Below are positions 1 to 8,346 of a stretch of 64,000 nucleotides of DNA, piece after piece. The translations under genes were made by a program, and so were the position numbers. The stretch is from Lachnospiraceae bacterium (GTDB lineage Bacteria; Bacillota; Clostridia; Lachnospirales; Lachnospiraceae), in assembly GCA_004556655.1 (NCBI GenBank), contig SFGF01000002.1:16078-80077 (forward strand), in the 5' to 3' direction. The notes below the pieces were generated by a model, which saw nothing but the letters and a program-made list of their open reading frames with translations, had not been told where the DNA came from and made no database searches. How positions within the stretch are numbered: the first letter of the stretch is position 1; every line of letters begins with the position of its first letter.

Positions 1-530
1 CCAGATATATTGAAGAAAGAGACCTGTGTACCAGATGGAAGCTGGAAGGCTCTCTGGATGGGAAAGAGTATTTCATCATTGAAGATAAATCTCGGGTCAC
101 CACCGATTTGCCACATGATCTGATTGTCAGAGAAGATGGAATTCAGGTTAGATTTGTCCGACTGACAGTGGTGGAGATTCCATATGATGTAACACCATGT
201 ATTTCCGGGCTTCGTGTATTTGGTATCGGTACAGGTCAAAAGCCACAGGCACCAGTATTTAAAACCGCAAGAAGCGAAGATCGTCTGGATTTGAAAGTAA
301 CGATTGAAGGAACGAAAGATGCGGTGGGATACAATATTCTCTGGGGACATGAAGAGGATAAATTATATCACAGCTATCAGATTTACAGAGATGTGAAGGA
401 TGTACAGGAAAACAGGGATGCCGTGATTGAAAAGAGAATCGGGGCACTGGTAAAATCTCAGGAATATTTTGTTCGTATAGATGCCTACAACGAAAATGGA
501 ATTACCAAAGGAAAGGTTGTAAAGTTATGA
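1..530 (+). CDS. C-terminal part of a glycosidase (GH43-like tail)
   Basis: Partial gene whose 5' end lies outside the window; the reading frame is open from base 3. The visible ~175 residues look like the carbohydrate-binding and fibronectin-III-like tail found on GH43-type enzymes of gut Firmicutes. A beta-sandwich-like stretch ends in a 'CISGLRVFG' strand, and then comes a segment with 'GYNILWG' and 'YFVRIDAYNENG', typical of an FN3-like fold. The catalytic domain is not visible, so the family is inferred from the tail alone. The stop overlaps the start of the rhamnosidase gene (ATGA), so the two are translationally coupled and probably act on the same plant glycan or glycoside. Confidence 0.5.
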   Translation, partial: RYIEERDLCTRWKLEGSLDGKEYFIIEDKSRVTTDLPHDLIVREDGIQVRFVRLTVVEIPYDVTPCISGLRVFGIGTGQKPQAPVFKTARSEDRLDLKVTIEGTKDAVGYNILWGHEEDKLYHSYQIYRDVKDVQENRDAVIEKRIGALVKSQEYFVRIDAYNENGITKGKVVKL

Positions 531-3061
531 AAGCAATTAATCTGAAAACAGAACATCTGGTAAACCCGTTAGGAATTGATATCAGGAACCCCTATCTTTC
601 GTGGAATTGCTGCGGCGGAAAAAAGCAGACTGCTTATGAGATTGAAGCAATGTCGGAAGGTCAGGTCATTTGGAACAGTGGAAAAGTAGTTTCTGACAGG
701 ATGAATGAAATTCTGGGAGTGGATGCGAAGAGCAAACAGCGCATCTCCTGGAAAGTACGGTTATGGGATGAAAATGACACGGAAGGTGAGTGGAGTAAGG
801 AAGCTTTCTTTGAAATGGGCATTCTGGACAGAAGCCAGTTCGTGGCAAAATGGATTAATCCGGAACTTACCTGTGATCCCCAGGTACATAAGCCGGCCAG
901 TTATATGAAGACCTCTTTTTCTGCAGAGACAACAGGAAGAGCCAGATTATATATCACCTGTCATGGTTTATATGAAGCGTATATCAATGGAACAAGAGTG
1001 GGTGATTTTGTGCTGGCACCCGGTACTTACACCTATGATAAAAAGCTGGCGTATCAGACTTATGATGTGACAGACCTTGTAAAAGAAGGAGAAAATCAGG
1101 TACAGGTCATTCTGGGAGACGGCTGGTATCGCAGCTGCTCCGGTGTTGACGGAGACCGGAATCTTTATGGGGAAGATATTGCCCTGTATTTCCAGTTGGA
1201 GATAGAGGGAAGGATTGTCTGTATCTCCGATGAAAACTGGCGGGCTTCTCAGGCGGGACCTATCCGTGAAAATGATATGCAACAGGGAGAAGTTATTGAT
1301 GCTGCCATAGAAGAAATAAAAGATTACCATGAAGTAAAAGTGGAAAATTTCGGGGTAGAGAATTTTGCCTGCTCAAACTGTGTTCCGATTGCAGAGATGG
1401 AGCGTTTTGAAGGAAAAATTATCACAACACCCAATGGAGAGACGGTCATTGATTATGGTCAGAACCTGGCAGGATATGTGGAATTTACAGTCAATGCCCA
1501 CAAGGGAGAAAAGATTATCCTGACTCACGGGGAATCTCTGGATGAAAACGGTAATTTTACCGCTGAGAATTTCCAGGACAGAAACCGCCATAAAGAGGGA
1601 GGAACAGAGCAGAGAGTAATCTACACCTGTAAAGAGGGTGAAAACCATTACAAATCCAGATTCACCATCTGGGGCTTCCGTTATGCAAAAGTAGAGACAG
1701 ATATTGATTTGTCTTCTGCCAGATTCACTTCCATAGCGGTATACTCTCAGATGGAACAGCTGGGGAGATTTGAATGCTCCAATGCGGATGTGAATAAGTT
1801 GGTGGAGAATAGTATCTGGAGCCAGAAATCTAATTTCTGTGACGCACCGACAGATTGCCCTACCAGAGAGCGTGCGGCATGGACAGGAGATATGGGAGTA
1901 TTCGTAGAGACTGGTATCTTTTTTGAGGACTGCTATTCTGTCATTCGCAAGTGGCTGGGAGAGTGCAGACTGAATCAGCATGCAGACGGGAAGGTTGCTA
2001 ATATTGCTCCGAAGAACAATGTACCCAGCTTCTTCTCCGGATTGCTGGCAGGTTCTGTCGGTTGGGGAGATGCAAGTATCATTGTGCCATATTCCTTATA
2101 CAGGAGATATGGAGATAAACGCATTCTGGAAGAAAACTATGAAATGATGCAGAAGTGGTATGGTTTTCTGGAAGGCAGGGCAAAACAGAAACCGGAGGGT
2201 TCGGACACAATGCCGTCTGAAAATCCATACAGTAAATATACCATCGAAACCGGTATTGATTATGGCGAATGGTGTGAGCCGGATGTGGAGAGCACCATGG
2301 CGATGCGTACACCACAGGGAAAAGTGGCAACTGCTTATTTTGCCCAGTCAGGAAAGATGCTTGCCGAAATCGCTGGAATTCTAGGAAAAGAGGAGGATGC
2401 AGCACATTATCGCAGGACTGGAGAACAGGCAGAAAAAGCATTCCATTATATTGCTGCGAAGGATGGAAAAATCCACTCTGACAGACAGGCGGAATATGTG
2501 CGGGCTATTTCTTTTGATCTTCTTACGGAAGAGGAGGAAAAGCAGGCAGCAGCAGACTTGAATGAACTGGTGGTAAAGAATAATTATCACTTGAATACAG
2601 GATTCTTATCGACCCCTTCACTCTGCCCGGTACTGGCGCAGAATGGTTACCTGGAAACCGCTTACAAACTGTTGCTGCAGGATACGATGCCCAGCTGGCT
2701 CTATGCAGTAAAGAAAGGAGCTACCACTATCTGGGAAAACTGGGATGGTATCAATGAGAAGGGCGAGGTAAAAGCTTCCCTGAATCATTATTCTTACGGT
2801 GCTGTCTGTGGATGGCTGTTTGCAGGTGTATGCGGCATCAATCTTATTGATGGAAAGATTACCATTCAGCCGCAGCCTCATAAATCTTTGCAGTATGCGA
2901 AGGCATCCTATCAGTCACCGGTGGGTGAGATTGTAAGTGGATGGAAATATGAAGGAGATCGGGTGATTTATGAGATAGAGATTCCGTCCAATGGAGAGGC
3001 AGAAGTGATTCTGCCGGATGGAAGAAGAGAAGTACTGGCGGCGGGAAGTTATCGTTTATAA
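527..3061 (+). CDS. alpha-L-rhamnosidase, GH78
   Basis: An 844-residue protein with the GH78 hallmarks. The segment at residues ~439-455 reads DAPTDCPTRERAAWTGD and supplies the acidic residues of the general-acid side. A second conserved element, 'TTIWENWDG', places Glu ~737 as the likely general base. The N-terminal ~350 residues are beta-sandwich domains (including 'YINGTRVGD'), followed by the (alpha/alpha)6 catalytic barrel and a C-terminal beta domain. No signal peptide is visible, so it is probably cytoplasmic. GH78 enzymes release terminal L-rhamnose from plant glycosides such as rutinosides or from pectic side chains. It overlaps the upstream glycosidase by 4 bases and ends at a strong terminator. 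Exact substrate is unknown. Confidence 0.93.
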   Translation: MKAINLKTEHLVNPLGIDIRNPYLSWNCCGGKKQTAYEIEAMSEGQVIWNSGKVVSDRMNEILGVDAKSKQRISWKVRLWDENDTEGEWSKEAFFEMGILDRSQFVAKWINPELTCDPQVHKPASYMKTSFSAETTGRARLYITCHGLYEAYINGTRVGDFVLAPGTYTYDKKLAYQTYDVTDLVKEGENQVQVILGDGWYRSCSGVDGDRNLYGEDIALYFQLEIEGRIVCISDENWRASQAGPIRENDMQQGEVIDAAIEEIKDYHEVKVENFGVENFACSNCVPIAEMERFEGKIITTPNGETVIDYGQNLAGYVEFTVNAHKGEKIILTHGESLDENGNFTAENFQDRNRHKEGGTEQRVIYTCKEGENHYKSRFTIWGFRYAKVETDIDLSSARFTSIAVYSQMEQLGRFECSNADVNKLVENSIWSQKSNFCDAPTDCPTRERAAWTGDMGVFVETGIFFEDCYSVIRKWLGECRLNQHADGKVANIAPKNNVPSFFSGLLAGSVGWGDASIIVPYSLYRRYGDKRILEENYEMMQKWYGFLEGRAKQKPEGSDTMPSENPYSKYTIETGIDYGEWCEPDVESTMAMRTPQGKVATAYFAQSGKMLAEIAGILGKEEDAAHYRRTGEQAEKAFHYIAAKDGKIHSDRQAEYVRAISFDLLTEEEEKQAAADLNELVVKNNYHLNTGFLSTPSLCPVLAQNGYLETAYKLLLQDTMPSWLYAVKKGATTIWENWDGINEKGEVKASLNHYSYGAVCGWLFAGVCGINLIDGKITIQPQPHKSLQYAKASYQSPVGEIVSGWKYEGDRVIYEIEIPSNGEAEVILPDGRREVLAAGSYRL

Positions 3062-3071
3062 ATATTGTGTA

Positions 3072-3114
3072 AAAGGTCCGGATTTGTCCTGTAAAAGGAA
3101 ATCCGGACCTTTTT
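3072..3114. terminator. bidirectional intrinsic terminator
   Basis: A 14-bp perfect stem (3072-3085 with 3099-3112) with runs of A on one side and T on the other sits between the convergent rhamnosidase and PucR-like genes. It can stop transcription from both directions. Confidence 0.85.
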
Positions 3115-3117
3115 GAA

Positions 3118-4656
3118 TTAATGTAACAGATTGTTGTTTGCTGCTTCCAGTAAGGCCAGGGAAAGGCGATAATAAAGCCGTACATTGGGATCTTCCAGAT
3201 TTTCAGGAATAAGACGCCTGATTTTATCCAAACGTTTCAGCAAACTGCTTCTGTGTATGAACAGTTCTTTTGAGGTTTGGGTAATACTCATTTCATTTTT
3301 TAAATACACATCTAAGGTATGAAGGTAGTTTGTATTTCGTTTTCGGTCATATTCTATGACGGTAATCAATCCGTCCGAATACAAAGAAGAAAGAGGAAGG
3401 TTCCCAGTACATTCATTAAGCATATATTCCAGAGTATAGTCAGAAAAATAATACAAAATACCTTTTTCAGGATTCAAATGGTATTTCTCCGCTGCATAGT
3501 TTGCCTGGAGAAAGTAAAAATTGGCCTGTTCAATCTGGGTGAATTTATTACTGATGCCGGCAGTATAATTCATACGATTCAAAAGTTCCTGAAACAAAAC
3601 CAGGGTGTTGATGTCGGATTTTGAAGGAAGACGAATGATTCCAAGAATTTCGTCATGGCAGAGTACTGCGTAGACGATTTTGACCATTAGCGTATTCAGG
3701 GTAGAATACATGTAATCTTTAGGCATATAACGGCTGTTTCTTTTTTCGCTTAATTTGAAGCAGACCCAACATTCATCCGGATGCAGAGTAAAATGTTCAT
3801 ACTCAGCCGGTGTTAATGGCACATGATTGATAAGGTGCCGCAGTGCTGAAACAGCATCTGATTCTGAGGGGCTGAAACTTTGCAGATATTTCAGAAATGC
3901 TTTCTGAAAATAAGTAAAATAATAATCTGACAGGGCAAAATCACTTTCCCTGAAAGAATGATTACTTTCCCCAACGGCAATACAGCCGGTAAAATGTCCC
4001 AGCGGATAAAGATTTTTGCAGTAATAACGTATTTGCTTCGTTTCGCTCGTTTCCAGAGATGATATGTAAGGAACTGTGATTGTCCGCTCAATCTGGCATA
4101 CATTTTTTATATTTTCACTAAACCGAATATCTATAGGCAGTGGAGTATCAGAGATAGTAACTAATTGCTGTTCTTTTTCTGAAGTTTCGATTTTTGCGCG
4201 CAGAATGACCTGCAGTGAATGGTCTGTAACAGAGATTTCGTTGTCAAGTATCTGAGCACCAAGTCGGAGAACATTTTGAATATTAAAATCAATCTGATTT
4301 TCAATTTCATTACGGAGTGCTGTTTCCCATTCATCGAAACGGTCAAAAATTTTACAGATATCATTAAAAATGGTCAAAAAATCCTGTGGATGTTGAATTT
4401 GTAAGATTTGCGCTCCCTGGACAATCCAGTTATGATCCAGTTGATTTCCGATACAGATCAGATAAACGTTTTTGGTGGCCGAAATAGTATTCAGTATATT
4501 TGCATATGCAAGGTACAGCTGACCTTCTTCAAGGTTTGTTCCCGCTTCACATAAGAGTGGTCGAGACAAAGATAAGGCTTTATTTTTTGGGCCAAAGCTT
4601 CTGGTTTTATATACATCCGGCAGATGGTCTCGGATAATATCTAAATTTAACTTCAT
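3118..4656 (-). CDS. PucR/CdaR-like transcriptional regulator
   Basis: A 512-residue protein ending in a PucR-type helix-turn-helix (residues ~455-505, containing 'IHRSSLLKRLDKIRRL'). The long N-terminal part has no enzyme motif and probably senses a ligand. I chose the ATG at 4656 rather than the upstream start at 4677, because an AGAGGAA ribosome binding site lies just before 4656. The gene is divergent from the 5021-8230 operon across a ~360-bp intergenic region, the usual position for a local activator of that operon. Its effector is unknown. Confidence 0.75.
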   Translation of the reverse strand: MKLNLDIIRDHLPDVYKTRSFGPKNKALSLSRPLLCEAGTNLEEGQLYLAYANILNTISATKNVYLICIGNQLDHNWIVQGAQILQIQHPQDFLTIFNDICKIFDRFDEWETALRNEIENQIDFNIQNVLRLGAQILDNEISVTDHSLQVILRAKIETSEKEQQLVTISDTPLPIDIRFSENIKNVCQIERTITVPYISSLETSETKQIRYYCKNLYPLGHFTGCIAVGESNHSFRESDFALSDYYFTYFQKAFLKYLQSFSPSESDAVSALRHLINHVPLTPAEYEHFTLHPDECWVCFKLSEKRNSRYMPKDYMYSTLNTLMVKIVYAVLCHDEILGIIRLPSKSDINTLVLFQELLNRMNYTAGISNKFTQIEQANFYFLQANYAAEKYHLNPEKGILYYFSDYTLEYMLNECTGNLPLSSLYSDGLITVIEYDRKRNTNYLHTLDVYLKNEMSITQTSKELFIHRSSLLKRLDKIRRLIPENLEDPNVRLYYRLSLALLEAANNNLLH

Positions 4657-5020
4657 AGGATTCCTCTTTTGGGGCAAAGATGTTTCAATGTTACAGATTA
4701 AAAATATATCCTTACCTTATTATAAGTGATATGCAAGAAAATATCTATAGATAAGAAAAAAATCATGGAGAGAGTCTACATTTTGTATAGTGATAACGCT
4801 ATTGTAGTCGCATTTTTATGACCTTAGCAGATATTTTTCTGAATATGGAGTATTTGTAATGAAAAAAGAGGAACAAAAAGGAGACTTCTGCTTATTATAA
4901 TTTCATCTTAGTGTAGTCTGTAAAAAAGTCAGAAATAATGTTAGTATTTATGTATAAAAAAATCGAAGGAAAGGCAAAAAAATAGTGAAAATGCACAAAG
5001 AAGAAAGGAGAAACATAATT
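4657..5020. other. divergent intergenic region
   Basis: About 360 bp between the PucR-like regulator and the 5021 operon. It is AT-rich and contains the short dyad ATAG-N8-CTAT near 4787, a possible operator. I could not pick a promoter with good -35/-10 spacing on either strand. No ORF or structured RNA is evident. Confidence 0.4.
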
Positions 5021-6259
5021 ATGAGTAAGAAAATTGATGCACGTTTGCCGAAAAAGAATGGGACGGGAGTATATGAAAGCTATGCTGCAATCAGATCACC
5101 CTGGGAAAAGCTGGTGAGTTATAAAGATGCTATGCATTACGTCTCCAGATATAATGCGACATTAAGTGCAGCATGTATGCAGGCACTTCGTATTCTGGTT
5201 CCGGATTATGCGGAACGTGCACAGGATATGTGTGAGGCAGCATATCAGAAGCTTTATTATCTTATGACAAATTATGGAGCATATGCCATGGATGAGCATA
5301 ATGTACATCCGTTTTGCCGGGGCAGCTTTGTGGGAGCTCTTACGGGAGACTCAGGGGACGAAGCTTTGCTGATGTGTGGACGCGTACAGGATTTTGGTAC
5401 ATATCGTGCGGAAAAAGAATTGGATGTTTGTGACTGGGATATTGTTGGATCTGAATTATGCCGGGCTACTACGCAGTCTCTGGAAGCTACCAGCAGGGCA
5501 TGGTCTGAGAAACTTCGCCCCGGAACACAGTTGGAATTTCATATGGTAGAAGCGAAGGGCTGCGGAGACTGCCATTGCCGTATTGTAGCAGAAAGCCGTG
5601 AAAAATATCCGATGCCTTCTCATGCACAGTGGGAATGCTTTGGACCTGTTGCAACAGCAGATCAGATTAAGTTTACGGAAGAAAAGGACATGGTCAAAGA
5701 GTCGATGGTATTCCGTGAAGAGTGTGATTACACCTTTACAAATGGAACGAATGTAGAGCACGATGACAGCAGTGTTGCGGATCTGATGGGAAGATCGAAT
5801 GCTGCTGCAGGATATATATTTCCGACAATCAGCAATCTGCTCAGACAGGGAAAACTGGACGAAAAAGTAGTGGATCATGTATTATGGTGTGTTTGCGAAG
5901 CTGCCGGAAAAGCAGTTTACGGAGAACATTATTCCAGGGAAGGACTTCGTAACTGGCTTGGTGCACCGGCAGATTTGAATGATGGAAGACTGATGGGCGG
6001 ACATATCGAAATGTTCCTGCAGGCTCTTCGTGTCCCTTACGAGATTGAAGCGTTTAACAGTGAAGAAGTAGTTTATGTAATTGATCGAAACACTCTTTCT
6101 GTATTTGAACCAAAGCTGGCAGATGCTTATGTGGCATACTGGTATGGTATGACCAGAACACTGGTAAATGCACAGTGGTTCCTGACAGAAGAAAAAGAGG
6201 GTACTCCTGCTGATAAGCTGCGTATTAAGATTGCAAAGAAAATTGATAAATTCTGTTAA
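5021..6259 (+). CDS. cysteine-rich protein, possibly ATC-hydrolase-like; function unknown
   Basis: A 412-residue protein, first gene of a three-gene operon. The ATG at 5021 is preferred over in-frame starts at 4985 and 4991 because AAAGGAG lies 10 bases upstream of it. The middle has a cysteine-rich core: 'VCDWDIVGSELC' followed ~45 residues later by 'GCGDCHC'. That spacing resembles the L-2-amino-thiazoline-4-carboxylate hydrolase-like and V4R-like folds, but I recognise it only weakly. The C-terminal half contains 'GEHYSREGLRNWLG' and 'MGGHIEMFLQALRVPYE', with no motif I can name. No signal peptide is visible. Its partners (GcvT-like and SDR) suggest small-molecule catabolism. A function cannot be assigned from sequence alone. 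Confidence 0.6.
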   Translation: MSKKIDARLPKKNGTGVYESYAAIRSPWEKLVSYKDAMHYVSRYNATLSAACMQALRILVPDYAERAQDMCEAAYQKLYYLMTNYGAYAMDEHNVHPFCRGSFVGALTGDSGDEALLMCGRVQDFGTYRAEKELDVCDWDIVGSELCRATTQSLEATSRAWSEKLRPGTQLEFHMVEAKGCGDCHCRIVAESREKYPMPSHAQWECFGPVATADQIKFTEEKDMVKESMVFREECDYTFTNGTNVEHDDSSVADLMGRSNAAAGYIFPTISNLLRQGKLDEKVVDHVLWCVCEAAGKAVYGEHYSREGLRNWLGAPADLNDGRLMGGHIEMFLQALRVPYEIEAFNSEEVVYVIDRNTLSVFEPKLADAYVAYWYGMTRTLVNAQWFLTEEKEGTPADKLRIKIAKKIDKFC

Positions 6260-6286
6260 TGAGTCTGTTTGGGAAAGGAGCACGTT

Positions 6287-7303
6287 ATGTATAGAAATGT
6301 TTATAAATATGACGATATGAAACGCAAAGAACATATGGCTGTAAGAGAAAATGTGGGCTGGTATCTGTGGACACATCAGCTTGTAGAGGTGAAAGGTGAG
6401 GATACTGCAGCATTTTTAGATAAGTTGTTTACAAAGCCAATTGCTAATCTGAAAGTAGGAAAAGAACGTTACACTACCATGCTGGATGAGAACGCTGAGA
6501 TTATTGATGACGTAGTGGTTTTCCGTCTGGAGGAGCAGAGATACTGGGTATCCACATTGTTTGCGACCTATCTGCTTATGTGGATGGGGGCTCACAAAGG
6601 AGAATACAAAGTGGAATTTGAGAATGTAACATCACAGTACCATATGTATGCGGTTCAGGGACCAAAATCCAGAGATATGGTAAATGCTCTTGTGAAAAAC
6701 AATGTGGATGACCTGAAGTTTTTCTCATTTGTGGATAATGAAGTGGATGGTATCCCGGTGATGATTAACCGTGCCGGATTTACCGGAGAGAAGCTTGGAT
6801 ATGAGGTTTATGTATCAGCAGATCAGGCAGAGGTGATGGAACAGAAGCTGAAAGCAGCAGGAGAGCCGCTGGGAGCAGTGGAGGTGACAGAATTCCAGGT
6901 AATGGCATGGACACTCCCTACGGAGGCAGGTTTCTATTATATGCGTGATCTTCGACACACCAATCCTTTTGAAGTCGGTCTGGAAAAAGGAATTGACTGG
7001 GAAAAAGATTTTATTGGAAAGGAAGCACTTCTGAAAGTCAAAAAAGAGGGAGCCGCAAGAGAAATGGTTGGTTTTACGGTGGATGAGGCGGATATTTATA
7101 TTCGCAGCAAACACCTTGGCGGTCCAGGAGAAGCCGTATATGTTAATGATGAGGAAGTAGGTCGTGTTTCAAAATTCGTGTACAGTTATGTCCAGGAGAA
7201 AAACAATGGATATATTCTTGCCAGAAAAGGTGCGCTGAAGGTTGGGGATCATGTGGATATCCATGGATATGAAGCTGTGATTACAGAAACCAATTTTTTA
7301 TAA
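6287..7303 (+). CDS. GcvT-like folate-fold protein (possible THF-dependent demethylase)
   Basis: A 338-residue protein with the aminomethyltransferase (GcvT/DmdA/LigM) fold. Residues ~71-80 read EIIDDVVVFR, equivalent to the folate-site Asp motif of T-proteins, and ~164-175 read 'GFTGEKLGYEVY', the conserved GYTGE element. The usual 'VNA' after the Asp motif is replaced by 'VST'. No glycine-cleavage partners (GcvP, GcvH) are present, so a role in glycine cleavage is unlikely. Family members outside that system move methyl groups from O-, S- or N-methyl substrates to tetrahydrofolate. The start at 6287 follows an AAAGGAG. It lies 27 bp after the upstream gene and 18 bp before the SDR. The demethylase role is inference. 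Confidence 0.7.
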   Translation: MYRNVYKYDDMKRKEHMAVRENVGWYLWTHQLVEVKGEDTAAFLDKLFTKPIANLKVGKERYTTMLDENAEIIDDVVVFRLEEQRYWVSTLFATYLLMWMGAHKGEYKVEFENVTSQYHMYAVQGPKSRDMVNALVKNNVDDLKFFSFVDNEVDGIPVMINRAGFTGEKLGYEVYVSADQAEVMEQKLKAAGEPLGAVEVTEFQVMAWTLPTEAGFYYMRDLRHTNPFEVGLEKGIDWEKDFIGKEALLKVKKEGAAREMVGFTVDEADIYIRSKHLGGPGEAVYVNDEEVGRVSKFVYSYVQEKNNGYILARKGALKVGDHVDIHGYEAVITETNFL

Positions 7304-7321
7304 AGAAGGAGTGAAAAGTGT

Positions 7322-8230
7322 ATGATGAATTTTGATCCTGCAGCAATGTCTGCCCAGATTATGAGAAGCTATATTGATGATACCCTTCCATTGGAAGAAA
7401 TGCTTTATGTAAAAGGAAAAGTGGCAATTGTAACAGGTGGTACTTCCGGTCTTGGATTCTGCGTAGCACAGCGTCTGTGTCAGGGTGGTGCCAAAGTAGT
7501 TATTGCAGGAACTACGGAGGTAAAAGGAGAGGCTGCCATCAAACTTTTGAAGGAAAAGAATTATGAAGTGACATTCTGTAAGACAGATGTGAGAAAAGAA
7601 GAGGAGGTAAAGCATCTGGTAGATTTTACAGCAGAAACTTATGGCTCTGTTGATATTCTGGTAACCTGCGGCGGTTCTTGGAGTTTTGCCCATGTGTATG
7701 ATATGCCGGAAGAAGAATTTATGAAGACCATTGATATTAACCTGACAGGTGCATTTCGCTGTGCAAAACATGTCAGCAAGTATATGGTAGAAAATAAGGT
7801 TCAGGGTAAAATCGTATTAGTTTCCTCCAACTGTGCTTATGTGTCTCAGCCTGTTTTCGGCGGTTATGCACACTATGTTGCCTCCAAAGGCGGCGTGGTT
7901 GCCATGACTCAGGAACTGGCAAAAGAACTGAAGCGTTTCGGTATTATGGTAAATACCGTGGCTCCGGGAGGTATGAAAACGCCGGGGGCTCTCACGAATG
8001 GTCCGGTTCGCACCCTTCCTCCGGAAAAACAGATGGAGTTGGGACAGGAACTTATGGTTGCCGGAGTTGATGGAATTCCAACGGCAGACAGCGTTGCTAT
8101 CGTAATTTATGGTATGTGTACCAGAATGGCAGATGGGGTCACAGGAGAATGTATTGTAGCAGATGGCGGAATGATGAGAAATATTGTATCCTTCCAGCCG
8201 GCAGTTGCCCAGTATCCGCCAGCAGAATGA
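7322..8230 (+). CDS. short-chain dehydrogenase/reductase (SDR)
   Basis: A 302-residue classical-type SDR. The nucleotide-binding TGGTSGLG is at residues 38-45. The catalytic set is Ser ~168/169, Tyr185 and Lys189 ('YVASKGG'). An N-terminal extension of ~30 residues precedes the Rossmann fold, and the usual NNAG element is replaced by 'TCGG'. It is third in the operon with the cysteine-rich and GcvT-like proteins and probably oxidises or reduces an alcohol/ketone on the same substrate. Cofactor preference cannot be told with confidence. A terminator follows. Confidence 0.9.
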   Translation: MMNFDPAAMSAQIMRSYIDDTLPLEEMLYVKGKVAIVTGGTSGLGFCVAQRLCQGGAKVVIAGTTEVKGEAAIKLLKEKNYEVTFCKTDVRKEEEVKHLVDFTAETYGSVDILVTCGGSWSFAHVYDMPEEEFMKTIDINLTGAFRCAKHVSKYMVENKVQGKIVLVSSNCAYVSQPVFGGYAHYVASKGGVVAMTQELAKELKRFGIMVNTVAPGGMKTPGALTNGPVRTLPPEKQMELGQELMVAGVDGIPTADSVAIVIYGMCTRMADGVTGECIVADGGMMRNIVSFQPAVAQYPPAE

Positions 8231-8290
8231 AATTGCAATACATGTGGTTATGAAGGACGTAGTCCTGAAGAATTATGAATTATAATAAGA

Positions 8291-8326
8291 TAAGAGCCAT
8301 GGAGTTTTTCTTCCATGGCTCTTATT
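8291..8326. terminator. bidirectional intrinsic terminator
   Basis: A 13-bp stem (8291-8303 with 8312-8324) lies between the convergent SDR operon and the GH2 gene. Confidence 0.8.
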
Positions 8327-8346
8327 AATAAAAAGGAGATGATGTA

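Noticed and set aside
968..1330. 120-residue minus-strand ORF within the rhamnosidase gene
   Set aside because: Antisense shadow with no domain.
1373..1981. 202-residue minus-strand ORF inside the rhamnosidase gene
   Set aside because: It is antisense to a confidently assigned GH78 reading frame and has no recognisable domain or ribosome binding site; a shadow ORF.
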